This document shows, one piece after another, positions 33,861-41,956 of a stretch of DNA of 64,000 bases. The DNA lies in contig CAZXYZ010000033.1 of the NCBI GenBank assembly GCA_964645045.1, positions 28,796 to 92,795 on the forward strand, read 5' to 3'. The first letter of the stretch is position 1. Each line of letters begins with the position of its first letter. The notes under the pieces were generated by a model that made no database searches, was not told the origin of the DNA, and was given only the letters and a program-made list of their open reading frames with translations. The position numbers were made by a program, and so were the translations under genes. This DNA comes from Anammoximicrobium sp964645045. GTDB lineage: Bacteria; Planctomycetota; Planctomycetia; Pirellulales; Pirellulaceae.

Positions 33861-35915
33861 ATGGGCAAGCTTGGACCGCGTCTCGTGGTTCTACCTTTAT
33901 CAGGTCCTGTGAAACGATGGCTGCTGTTGTTTGTGCTTCTGGTGGGGCAGGGTTTTCCGGCTGTTGCCCAGGGACAAACCTGTCGGTTGAACGCCATCTG
34001 GCCAGCCTTTGACTACGACGGGAAGCCGGCGCAGGCGGACGGCTCCTGTTTGAAAACGACCGTGGCAGGTTCGCAGATCGAGACGGCGAGCTATGCCGCT
34101 GAAACGCGAACGATGACCGCCGCGGATGGAAGACTTCAAGTTCGGCTCGACGGCAAGAACTACAAGGGCTTCCCCGCGGAGGAGTACGCCGTCTTGTTGA
34201 CCAATCTCTCGAAGACCCAACCGACGAAAATTGCCGCCAACTTCCGGTCGCTCAAGATTTCCCTGGACAAGCCGGAATCGAACAAGCCGGTCGTACTCAA
34301 TGTCCTCCGCGGTTCCACCTGCAAGGCGACCGACTTCATCCCGGAAGCGTTTCCGATTGAAGCCGGAAAAGAGAAAATTCTGACGACGACGTGCGGCCGT
34401 TCATCGAACGACTTCATTCCGTTCCTCGAACTGAATCTCGACGACCAGAACGGCTATCTGTTTGTCGTCGGCTGGACGGGGGCGTGGAAGGCGCGGTTTG
34501 CGGATACGGGCCAGGCGGTCGAGGTCGAGATCGGCATGGAGCGGACCAACTTTCGGCTCCTGCCAGGAGAGACAATCCGCCTGCCTTCCGTCCTCGTGCT
34601 GGCCCGCAAGAACCAGACGCGGCGGGAATTCAAGACGCTGGTCCACCGGTTCATGCTCGACAACAAGGTCCCCCGCGATTCGAAAGGGCAAATCATCCCG
34701 CCGATTCTGGCGGTCGCGTCGGGAGGCGGGAACAAGACGCCGCAAATGATGGCCGACGTTCTGCAATACTGCCTCGACAACAAGCTGCCGTTCGACACGT
34801 ATTGGGTCGATGCCGGCTGGTACGGCGCGCCGCACGAGGACGAATTGTATTCCAACTGCGGTCCGAACTGGTGGAAGTACGTCGGCGACTGGCGTGTCAA
34901 CACGACTACGCACCCGACCGGCGACCTGCTGCCGATTGCCGACGCGGTCCACAAAGCGGGATTGAAGTTCCTGCTCTGGTTCGAGCCCGAACGCATGACC
35001 GATTCCGCGCCCATCTTGCAGACGCATCCGGAGTACCGGCACGGGCAGTTGGTCGACTACGGCAATCCGGAGACGCTCCAATGGATCCAGAACACGATCT
35101 ACGGGATCATCGCGAAGCACAAGATCGATGTCTACCGCCAGGATTTCAACATGGACCCTGGCCCCGTCTGGCGCGGCATGGACGCGGCGGATCGCGTCGG
35201 CATCGCCGAGGCCAAGCACATCACCGGGATGTACCAATTCCTGGACGACATGCGGGCGCAGTTCCCGGACATTTTACAGGAGAACTGTGCGTCAGGCGGG
35301 CGGCGAATTGATGTCGAGATGATCTCGCGTGCCCACACGTACTGCCGCAGCGACTATTACATCGGGCGCAAGCCGAACGACACCGCGTTTATTCTGGGGC
35401 AGAACGCGACGCTCAACCTCCTGCCCTATTTGCCGTTCCAGGGCTGCGAGTTCAACTGCGTGCCGGTGGGCGACGATTACGCAGCGTTCAGCATCAACTC
35501 TTCCGGGACCGTCATCACGCCGTCCGATTTCGACGGCGGGATCCTCCGCCGCAAGATCACCGACCAGGAAACGGCCTGGTTCAAGAAAGTCTTCGATGTC
35601 GCGATCCGCATGCGGCCGTTCTACATGGGCGATTTCTATCCGCTGACCGACGAGACCGGCGCCGGCGATGACGTCTGGTGTGCGTGGCAATGCGACCGGC
35701 CGGATTTGACGGCGGGCTTCGCGATTGTCTTCCGGCGGGGCGCGGCGGCGGGTGAGTCCCGCACGTTCAAGTTTGGAGGAATCGAGCCCGACGCGACGTA
35801 CCACGTAGACGGCTACGACGGCTCGAAGAAGATGGTATCGAGTGCCGAACTGATGGACTGGAGGGTCACACTCCCGCCCCGGTCGTTTCAATTGATTTTC
35901 TACCAGAAGCAGTAA
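33861..35915 (+). CDS. Exported GH36-family alpha-galactosidase
   Basis: A 684-residue protein. The ATG at 33861 has AAGGAG 8 nt upstream and starts MGKLGPRLVVLPL, with a hydrophobic segment LLLFVLLVGQGFPAVAQ that predicts export. A beta-sandwich N-domain precedes the barrel (about 280-600). Hallmarks are DTYWVDAGWYG, KFLLWFEPERM, then IDVYRQDFNMDP, and ENCASGGRRIDVEM. By family knowledge D428 (RQDFN) is the nucleophile and D484 (GGRRID) the acid/base. A short C-terminal beta domain follows. The enzyme complements the GH27 enzyme at 10 kb, so the organism has two unrelated alpha-galactosidase families in this window. Likely substrates are galactose-bearing plant or algal oligosaccharides. Confidence 0.93.
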   Translation: MGKLGPRLVVLPLSGPVKRWLLLFVLLVGQGFPAVAQGQTCRLNAIWPAFDYDGKPAQADGSCLKTTVAGSQIETASYAAETRTMTAADGRLQVRLDGKNYKGFPAEEYAVLLTNLSKTQPTKIAANFRSLKISLDKPESNKPVVLNVLRGSTCKATDFIPEAFPIEAGKEKILTTTCGRSSNDFIPFLELNLDDQNGYLFVVGWTGAWKARFADTGQAVEVEIGMERTNFRLLPGETIRLPSVLVLARKNQTRREFKTLVHRFMLDNKVPRDSKGQIIPPILAVASGGGNKTPQMMADVLQYCLDNKLPFDTYWVDAGWYGAPHEDELYSNCGPNWWKYVGDWRVNTTTHPTGDLLPIADAVHKAGLKFLLWFEPERMTDSAPILQTHPEYRHGQLVDYGNPETLQWIQNTIYGIIAKHKIDVYRQDFNMDPGPVWRGMDAADRVGIAEAKHITGMYQFLDDMRAQFPDILQENCASGGRRIDVEMISRAHTYCRSDYYIGRKPNDTAFILGQNATLNLLPYLPFQGCEFNCVPVGDDYAAFSINSSGTVITPSDFDGGILRRKITDQETAWFKKVFDVAIRMRPFYMGDFYPLTDETGAGDDVWCAWQCDRPDLTAGFAIVFRRGAAAGESRTFKFGGIEPDATYHVDGYDGSKKMVSSAELMDWRVTLPPRSFQLIFYQKQ

Positions 35916-36372
35916 GCGTACGTGAAGGGATTGGCCGTTCCGCCGTCGAGGCCGCACGCACTACCGTGCCGCATGTTCTACCGCCAATCATAGGGCGGAC
36001 GCCCCAGAAAGTCCAGGGTGACCCCCAGCAGGTGCGAAACGCGGCCGCGGATGCCGGAACTGCTGTGCATGCCGGAGCGGCCGGACTGCCCGCTGCGGTC
36101 GTTTTCGAGGAAGTGCATCGGTCGAACATGACCAAGACGGCGGCCAAGGCGGGAAGCTTGGGAAAAGGAACGAAGGCCGCTGCCCTTCGCCGGCCACGGC
36201 TGCGGGAGGTGTTATTTCCGGCAAACAGTGGGTGGGATTAGTTGGCCGGCGTAACTTGGGGCGCAGCTTCCGGACCTGAGCGGCCTTAGGGGACGTCTGA
36301 GAGAGTCCGTGGGGTAAGCTTCCAGCTTGCCAAATGCGTATCGCCACGCAGTACGGCCAGGCTGTAGGAGCC
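35916..36372. other. Intergenic region with half-palindrome
   Basis: 457 bp without a supportable gene. The segment ggtaagcttccagcttgcc near 36312-36330 matches one arm of the palindrome embedded in the metallopeptidase gene at 63321-63433, so it is a solo half copy of that family. Confidence 0.5.
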
Positions 36373-36591
36373 TTACTCTCGTACATCGCGATACGGACGA
36401 GAAAGCGGTGACGAGAAAGCTGGACAGTTCTGGCTTTCTGCGTCGCGCTCCAGTTCGCCGCGCAGGACTGTCATATTTCCTGGGGCGTTTATCCCGATGG
36501 TCACGCGGTTACCGGCAATCCGGCTGACGACCAGCTTGATATTATCCCCGATGACGATTTCTTCGCCCATTTTTCGCGTCAGAACCAACAT
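36373..36591 (-). CDS. csrA: Carbon storage regulator CsrA
   Basis: A 72-residue protein from ATG 36591, MLVLTRKMGEEIVIGDNIKL, with GGAGGAG 6 nt upstream. The longer upstream frame is ignored. It has all five CsrA strands: VVSRIAGNRVTIGINAPGN and MTVLRGEL, with the conserved Arg of the RNA-binding edge in VLRGEL. CsrA dimers bind GGA motifs in mRNA leaders and regulate translation post-transcriptionally. The protein is longer than the usual 60-65 residues: after the core it has about 17 residues (CPAFSSPLSRPYRDVRE), possibly a poorly conserved tail or read-in sequence. Confidence 0.93.
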   Translation of the reverse strand: MLVLTRKMGEEIVIGDNIKLVVSRIAGNRVTIGINAPGNMTVLRGELERDAESQNCPAFSSPLSRPYRDVRE

Positions 36592-36894
36592 GGCCTCTCC
36601 TCCTTGATGCCCATGCACCACCAAAACTTGATTCCCCCCACGCAGAATCATAGTGGCGAAGGCAACCCCACACCTTAGACAGAATTCATGCCGTCTTGTT
36701 CGCGTGTTCGCCCGCCAGATGAAAATCTTGTTGCCGCCAACAGACTATTCTTGTGAAATGAGCGTGTTTTCGCGAGCACTTCAGGGACCTCCGAAGGCGA
36801 CTGTGTGTCCCACCGGCGCCGACGCCTTCGGCTTGCCGTTCAACGAAATGCGCGCAGAACCCGCACATTTCGACTTGCAGGGCAACGGGCAAGG
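36592..36894. other. Intergenic region upstream of csrA
   Basis: 303 bp between csrA and the codirectional DUF1638 gene. It holds the csrA ribosome-binding site at its left edge. No gene, repeat or clear promoter was recognised. Confidence 0.4.
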
Positions 36895-37647
36895 TTATGA
36901 GGCGGGCACGGCGCGGACGATTTCCGTCCAGTCGTAGACGCCTGCGGTCTGGTGGTCCGGTTCGACGACCAGGAAATCCGCCGGGTCCCAATCGCCGTTC
37001 AGCAGACGGCTGATGAGTGTCAAACTGCCGTTGAGTTGCACGCAGTTCTTGCCATTCGACTCGGCCCGCGAACGAAATCGATCCGCCGCGCCCAGACCGC
37101 TCGTCTCCGGCAGGTCGATGAACACGACGCGATTGCTGGCCGGGTCAGGGTTCTCCGGGTGCATGCTGTCCCAGATGTATTTGGCGTTATCCTCGCCATA
37201 TTGCTCGACCAGGACGGCGAACTGGTCCCCATACTGGACTTGCGTTTCCCCGCCTTCGGTGCGCAGGTAGTAGGTGCCGCGTTCCAGGTAACCCACCGAA
37301 CTGAACGGCGTGCTGGGATGGTCTTGGAAATGCTCCCGGAAACGTTCCTTGGAGCCCAGCAAGATCGTGCAACAATCGTGAGCACGAGGCAGCACGAGTT
37401 TCGTTTTGCGCGCCCGCAGACCCACGGCGGCATTTCCGCACAGCCCGTACAACAGCAGAATGGCCGCGTACGTTTTGGGGCTCTGCTCGATCTGGTCGAT
37501 CTTGGCTTGCAGGGCGGCATTCAGGCACTGCGGCTGGGCATGCTCCCCCAGTTCCAGAAATTCCACGTCAATGACGTGCGGCGAACGAGCGATGCACAAG
37601 CACGCTTCGCGCATGAACACGTTGCAGGCGAACAGTTTCAGGTGCAT
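36895..37647 (-). CDS. DUF1638 family protein
   Basis: A 250-residue protein from ATG 37647, MHLKLFACNVFMREACLCIA. It matches the DUF1638 pattern strongly: AILLLYGLCGNAAVGLRARK, TKLVLPRAHDCCTILLGSKE, then RFREHFQDHPSTPFSSVGYL and ERGTYYLR. The C-terminal part has NRVVFIDLPETSGLGAADRF and DWDPADFLVVEPDH. The Cys near the start and the PRAHDC motif are candidates for metal or cofactor binding. DUF1638 proteins are uncharacterised; in some genomes they lie next to corrinoid-dependent methyltransferase genes, but no such gene is here. It is codirectional with csrA and the aldolase gene. Confidence 0.85.
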   Translation of the reverse strand: MHLKLFACNVFMREACLCIARSPHVIDVEFLELGEHAQPQCLNAALQAKIDQIEQSPKTYAAILLLYGLCGNAAVGLRARKTKLVLPRAHDCCTILLGSKERFREHFQDHPSTPFSSVGYLERGTYYLRTEGGETQVQYGDQFAVLVEQYGEDNAKYIWDSMHPENPDPASNRVVFIDLPETSGLGAADRFRSRAESNGKNCVQLNGSLTLISRLLNGDWDPADFLVVEPDHQTAGVYDWTEIVRAVPAS

Positions 37648-37722
37648 GCGTAGTCCGTCTGGACGGAATGATCTCTCGTGGCAGGCACATCCCAAGGCTG
37701 CCATCCGTTGTGGGGCGCCCCG

Positions 37723-37793
37723 CTGGAGTCCAGGCTTTAGCCGGTCTTGGGCCGGGTTTCCACCCGCCCGCAGCCTAAAGGCTGGACTCCAAC
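37723..37793. repeat. Dispersed palindrome, family 'ggagtccaggctttagcc', copy 2
   Basis: The left arm is ctggagtccaggctttagcc and the right arm is cctaaaggctggactccaac, pairing with few mismatches. The copy at 1861-1933 has the same arms and a similar loop length. It lies in the 312-bp gap (37648-37959) between the aldolase and DUF1638 genes, otherwise empty. Confidence 0.75.
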
Positions 37794-37959
37794 AAATTCG
37801 CGACGTCTCCTGCTTGCGGGAGAGGCCGCTGTGTAAGCCGCAGGAAATACCCTCTCCCAGGCCTTACAACCCGACCTCTCCCCGATGGATGAGGTGAGCC
37901 CGGAAAACAGAATCGAAGCGGAAACACGGCACATTGTCATCGGCCTCGGCGTGGGCGCG

Positions 37960-38973
37960 TTACGAAACCAGCTTGCGGACGCCGGGCGCGTGGCCGGCTT
38001 GGCCGAACTGGATCATGCGCTGTTTGCAGATTTCCTGCATGGCGGTGCGAGCCGGTTTGAGGTAATCGCGAGGATCGAACTTGTCCGGGGCTTCCCAGAA
38101 GACCTTGCGGATTGCGGCGGTGATCGCCATGCGGTTGTCCGTGTCCACGTTGACCTTGCGGACGCCGTTCTGGATCCCGCGCTGAATCTCTTCCACCGGC
38201 ACGCCCCACGTCTGCTTCATCTTGCCGCCGTACTTGTTGATCATGTCCTGCAGCTCTTGCGGCACCGAGGAACTGCCATGCATCACCAAGTGCGTGTTGG
38301 GGATGCGTTTGTGAATCTCGACGATTCGGCTGATGGCCAAAACATCGCCGTCCGGCTTGCGCGTGAATTTGTACGCGCCGTGGCTGGTGCCGATCGCCAC
38401 CGCCAACGCGTCCACTCCCGTGTCCGCCACAAACTGAGCGGCTTCTTCGGGCGAAGTCAGCAGCTGGTCGTGGCTGAGCGCACCCTCGAACCCATGACCG
38501 TCCTCCTTTTCCCCTTGCCCGGTTTCCAGCGACCCCAGGCAGCCCAACTCGCCTTCGACGGAGACGCCACGAGCATGCGCCATCCGCACAACCTCGGACG
38601 TGACCTGAACATTGTAGGCGTAATCGGACGGCGTTTTGCCGTCTTCCTTCAGCGAACCGTCCATCATGACGGACGTGAAACCGTTATCGATCGCACTCAT
38701 ACAGGTCTTGACGCTGTTCCCGTGATCCTGGTGCATCACGATGGGGATTTCCGGATACAACTCGGCAGCCGCCAGCATCAGGTGCCGCAGGTAAGCATCC
38801 TGCGAGTACGAGCGGGCGCCGCGGGACGCCTGGACGATCACCGGGGAATCCGTCTCTTTGGCCGCCTCCATGATGGCCTGGATCTGTTCCATGTTATTGA
38901 CGTTCAGGGCGGCGACGCCATAGTTGTGCTCGGCCGCATGATCCAAGAGCGTCCGCAAGGGAATCAAAGGCAT
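37960..38973 (-). CDS. fba: Class II fructose-bisphosphate aldolase (CalvinA-like subtype)
   Basis: A 337-residue enzyme with GAGGAG about 9 nt before the ATG. It catalyses reversible cleavage of fructose-1,6-bisphosphate to dihydroxyacetone phosphate and glyceraldehyde-3-phosphate. Class II features are the zinc/catalytic segment MHQDHG (D83 base, H84 zinc ligand), EGELGCLGSLE with a conserved Glu, AIGTSHGAYK (His zinc ligand), LVMHGSSSVP (His ligand), and the phosphate-binding IQNGVRKVNVDTD. The long form with GQGEKEDGHGFEGALSHDQL is the fructose-bisphosphate aldolase CalvinA-type subgroup. It probably serves gluconeogenesis/glycolysis and is the only core metabolic gene in this stretch. 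Confidence 0.96.
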   Translation of the reverse strand: MPLIPLRTLLDHAAEHNYGVAALNVNNMEQIQAIMEAAKETDSPVIVQASRGARSYSQDAYLRHLMLAAAELYPEIPIVMHQDHGNSVKTCMSAIDNGFTSVMMDGSLKEDGKTPSDYAYNVQVTSEVVRMAHARGVSVEGELGCLGSLETGQGEKEDGHGFEGALSHDQLLTSPEEAAQFVADTGVDALAVAIGTSHGAYKFTRKPDGDVLAISRIVEIHKRIPNTHLVMHGSSSVPQELQDMINKYGGKMKQTWGVPVEEIQRGIQNGVRKVNVDTDNRMAITAAIRKVFWEAPDKFDPRDYLKPARTAMQEICKQRMIQFGQAGHAPGVRKLVS

Positions 38974-39122
38974 GTTCGTTACTCCTCGGCAAGGGGTTTC
39001 CTAGGCATGACGCTGGCCGCCAAAACTCAAACGATGGCACCCGGAGGCAAGCTGGGCAAGGTGCAGGAAGGGCCTCGGGATGGGGACAGCCGCGTCACGC
39101 TGTTGATGCGCCATATCGTAAG

Positions 39123-40013
39123 CTATGGAGGCTGAGTCGCGATAGGGGTGAGCGATTGCCGGGGATTAAACAGATCATCGAACTGGGTCTGGGCGGAACG
39201 CAGCAACACGAGTCTGTGGGGCAATTCCGTCGCGTCCGGCACGCTGGAAACTTGGCCCAAGCAGCCGCCGGTCTGGCCTGCGAACGCCTGGCTCAAACCG
39301 CCAGCTGCGGGCGACGCCGACAGGACCAAAGTCTGGCCCGGCAGGAGCGTGGCGGCGACTTTCAAGTCGTCGTAGCGGATCGAATCGCGACTGGCATCCA
39401 AGCGGAATAATCCATCCCGGCCGATCCAGCGCTGATGCATCGGACCGTGCTGAATTTCCGGCACGAGTTCCAACTCGACTTGCCCATCGCCTTTCGGGTT
39501 GACGGTCAAGGCCAAATGGCACTGGGCGTCCTTGTACTTGCGTGGCGGCTCGGCATCGTTTTCCCCGGTGCCGACCTCCAGTTCCTTGCAGTTGACCCCG
39601 ACGGGCACGGACCGGCGTTGATTGGCGCGGCACTGGATCCGGCGTTCGGTCAACAGATCGCTGACCACGGCGGTCCGTTCGGATTCGTCCAACTCCAAAC
39701 GCCGGCTCTGATTGGCCAACTCGTCCGAAAGCCAGGAAGGCAGCTGGCCGCCCACCACACCGCAGCGAAAGCCATGTCGGGCCAGTTTCTGTCGGGTTTC
39801 AACGGGGATCTGCTGTTCGTCCACGCCTCGCCACAATTCAGCGGCCTGCCTACTTTGGGAATCGGCAAGATCCACCAAGGCGAATTCAATCACCACGCTG
39901 TCCGGCGACATTCTGGCTGGCTGAAGCAAGGTTCGGCTCAGCGGGGCCGTGGTCCAGCTCGAACAGCCGGCCAAAATGACCATCGCCAAAACGATCCAAG
40001 TCCGGTGGTTCAC
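39123..40013 (-). CDS. Hypothetical planctomycete lipoprotein
   Basis: A 296-residue protein read from a GTG at 40013. Its start is MNHRTWIVLAMVILAGCSSW, a lipoprotein signal with lipobox LAGC. A purine-rich AAGGAG lies about 24 nt upstream, so the true start is somewhat uncertain. The body has mixed alpha/beta composition with no family I recognise; the strand pattern CHLALTVNPKGDGQVELELV in the middle resembles a beta domain. It lies 74 bp downstream of moeA and codirectional, but shows no link to molybdopterin synthesis. It is probably anchored in a membrane facing the periplasm. Confidence 0.7.
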   Translation of the reverse strand: MNHRTWIVLAMVILAGCSSWTTAPLSRTLLQPARMSPDSVVIEFALVDLADSQSRQAAELWRGVDEQQIPVETRQKLARHGFRCGVVGGQLPSWLSDELANQSRRLELDESERTAVVSDLLTERRIQCRANQRRSVPVGVNCKELEVGTGENDAEPPRKYKDAQCHLALTVNPKGDGQVELELVPEIQHGPMHQRWIGRDGLFRLDASRDSIRYDDLKVAATLLPGQTLVLSASPAAGGLSQAFAGQTGGCLGQVSSVPDATELPHRLVLLRSAQTQFDDLFNPRQSLTPIATQPP

Positions 40014-40086
40014 GTATGCGGCGCGCGTTGGCGACTCCTTTTTCCTAACTCGGGCGCGGAATAGTAATCCGCAGAGTACTCAGCCG

Positions 40087-41289
40087 TCAATACAACCAGA
40101 CGAGCACCTCCGCCTTCGCCGGATATCCCTCGCTGTCCTCGGGGATAATCACGAAGCCATCGGCGCGGGTTGTGGAGCTTAGAATCGAAGCACCGCTGAT
40201 CGCGATTGGCTCGACCGCACCGTCGACGATCCGTACCCGGGCATAGTCGACGCGGCCAACCGTGGAGACGAGTTTTCTCCTAAGTGGAAGCCACGCAGTG
40301 ACATAAGGAAAATCCTCCGGCAGTCCGGCCATCCGCCGGATCGCTCGACCGGCGAAGAAATCATACGCGCACAGGCACGACACTGGATTGCCGGGCAGCA
40401 GGAAAACCAAATGATTCGCCATGGTTCCCATACCCGCCGGACTGCTCGGACGCATGGCCACTCCGTGAATGGCCAATTCACCATGTCGAGCTAGCAGATT
40501 GGGCGCATGGTCTTCTTGACCAACGCTGGACCCGCCGGACACCAGGACCACATCGGCGTCGCCCTGCATCGCTGCAAGGATGGCATCAGGATCGTCTGCC
40601 ACGATCCCCGGATGGATCGGCAGCCCACCGTCGCGGCTGACCAACGCGGCCACCATCGGTCCGTTCGCGTCCGTGATTAGGTTCCCAGTCGGCTTGCTGC
40701 CTGCAGGCAGTAACTCATTGCCAGTAATCACGATGCGGACACGCGGTGATCTCACCACAGAAGCGCGTGCGACGCCGATGGATGAAAGGACACCGACATC
40801 TTGGGGACGGATTCTTCGCCCTGCGCGCAGGACAACACTGCCTCGAGCGATGTCCTCGCCTCGGCGACCGACGTGCTTTCCAGGCGAAACCTCTGCGATG
40901 GCAGAGACTTGCGCCGCTTCACAATCGGTTTGTTCGACGGGTAAGACGGCATCCGCTCCCGCGGGCATTGCCGCTCCCGTCATGATCTTCATCGCCTGAC
41001 CCGAAGATATGACCCCCGAGAACTGACTACCAGGCAAGATGGTCCCAATCATGCACAGCGGCAACTTGTTATAGAGGGAAGCGCCCAAGGTATCGGCTGC
41101 CTGGACAGCGAATCCGTCCATCATGGCACGTTCGAAACCAGGGACATCGACTTCGCTGACGACATCTTCCGCCAAGACTCGGCCGAATAACTGGCCAAGG
41201 TCAACCGGTTCGGCAGACACGATATGGGACTGCTGTTGCACCCACGCCTGAGCATCCGAAACGGATACTCGCTGCGAAAAGCCTGCCAT
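40087..41289 (-). CDS. moeA: Molybdopterin molybdotransferase MoeA
   Basis: A 400-residue enzyme that inserts molybdate into adenylated molybdopterin. I start at ATG 41289, MAGFSQRVSVSDAQAWVQQQ, which matches the usual N-terminus; ATGs at 41334, 41343 and 41400 extend it and no strong ribosome site decides. Family motifs are VPGFERAMMDGFAVQAADT, AMKIMTGAAMPAGADAVLPV, the MoCF/MogA-like fold with ITGNELLPAGSKPTGNLI, then DVVLVSGGSSVGQEDHAPN, RPSSPAGMG and VFLLPGNPVSCLCAYDFF. The expected Thr/Ser-Gly-Asp-Glu motif reads VITGNEL here, with Asn in place of Asp, which may be worth noting. No other moa/moe gene is in the window. Confidence 0.94.
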   Translation of the reverse strand: MAGFSQRVSVSDAQAWVQQQSHIVSAEPVDLGQLFGRVLAEDVVSEVDVPGFERAMMDGFAVQAADTLGASLYNKLPLCMIGTILPGSQFSGVISSGQAMKIMTGAAMPAGADAVLPVEQTDCEAAQVSAIAEVSPGKHVGRRGEDIARGSVVLRAGRRIRPQDVGVLSSIGVARASVVRSPRVRIVITGNELLPAGSKPTGNLITDANGPMVAALVSRDGGLPIHPGIVADDPDAILAAMQGDADVVLVSGGSSVGQEDHAPNLLARHGELAIHGVAMRPSSPAGMGTMANHLVFLLPGNPVSCLCAYDFFAGRAIRRMAGLPEDFPYVTAWLPLRRKLVSTVGRVDYARVRIVDGAVEPIAISGASILSSTTRADGFVIIPEDSEGYPAKAEVLVWLY

Positions 41290-41956
41290 TCGGATGTCTT
41301 CAGGCGGGTGGCCAGAGCTGAATTGACCATTCATAAATCGCATTCTAACCGGGCCGGCGAAAAATCGACATGCGGTTTGTTGCAGAGCGGATACGTTCAA
41401 GATAAACTCATCCTAAACACGGCAGGCCGCGGCCTTGGCAGGATGACACGGACTTGAAAATGACCGATAACTATGACGGCCAGTGAGAGACCCCACAATC
41501 CATCTGCGATGACCCGTTTGCAGAACGGGGCCCAGCGATCGGATTGAGACGGCCACTGCGGGCGTATTGTTGGACCGCACAGACGACATTTTCCCGACAA
41601 TCAGACATGTGATTCCCACGCCTTAACCGCCATAGGCAATGGAACTTCGCTAAGTCGGTGCTCGTCAAAGGCGGTTGAAATAGGGTCGCCGGCAGGCGTC
41701 TGCGAGGCGAGCAGGGGTCGCGGTGTGTTTTGCATAACCCATACAAGTACGTATAATCCGACTCTGACCGTTTATATCGGCGCATCTTCCCTAGATTACT
41801 CATGTTCGATTAGAGTTCCCCCGATTTGACGTAAAGTGAAGGTGCATTGTCGGCATCGGGTTGGGTATTCGTTCTTGGAGTTGAAGAGCTTTCCGAGATC
41901 CGATTTTTTGCCGCTGGGTGCAGCAGATTACGTCCATTGACAGACACGAGGTTGGT
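41290..41956. other. Divergent intergenic region, moeA to giant exported gene
   Basis: About 670 bp, noticeably less GC-rich than its surroundings. It holds upstream in-frame starts for moeA on the left and the GAGG site of the giant gene at the right edge. No gene or palindrome of the listed families was seen. Promoters for both genes are expected. Confidence 0.5.

Noticed and set aside
35988..36130. Short minus-strand frame ending DFLGRPPYDWR
   Set aside because: No ribosome-binding site, about 47 codons, and no recognisable domain.
37737..37940. Minus-strand frame between aldolase and DUF1638 genes
   Set aside because: It runs through a palindromic repeat and has no family features.
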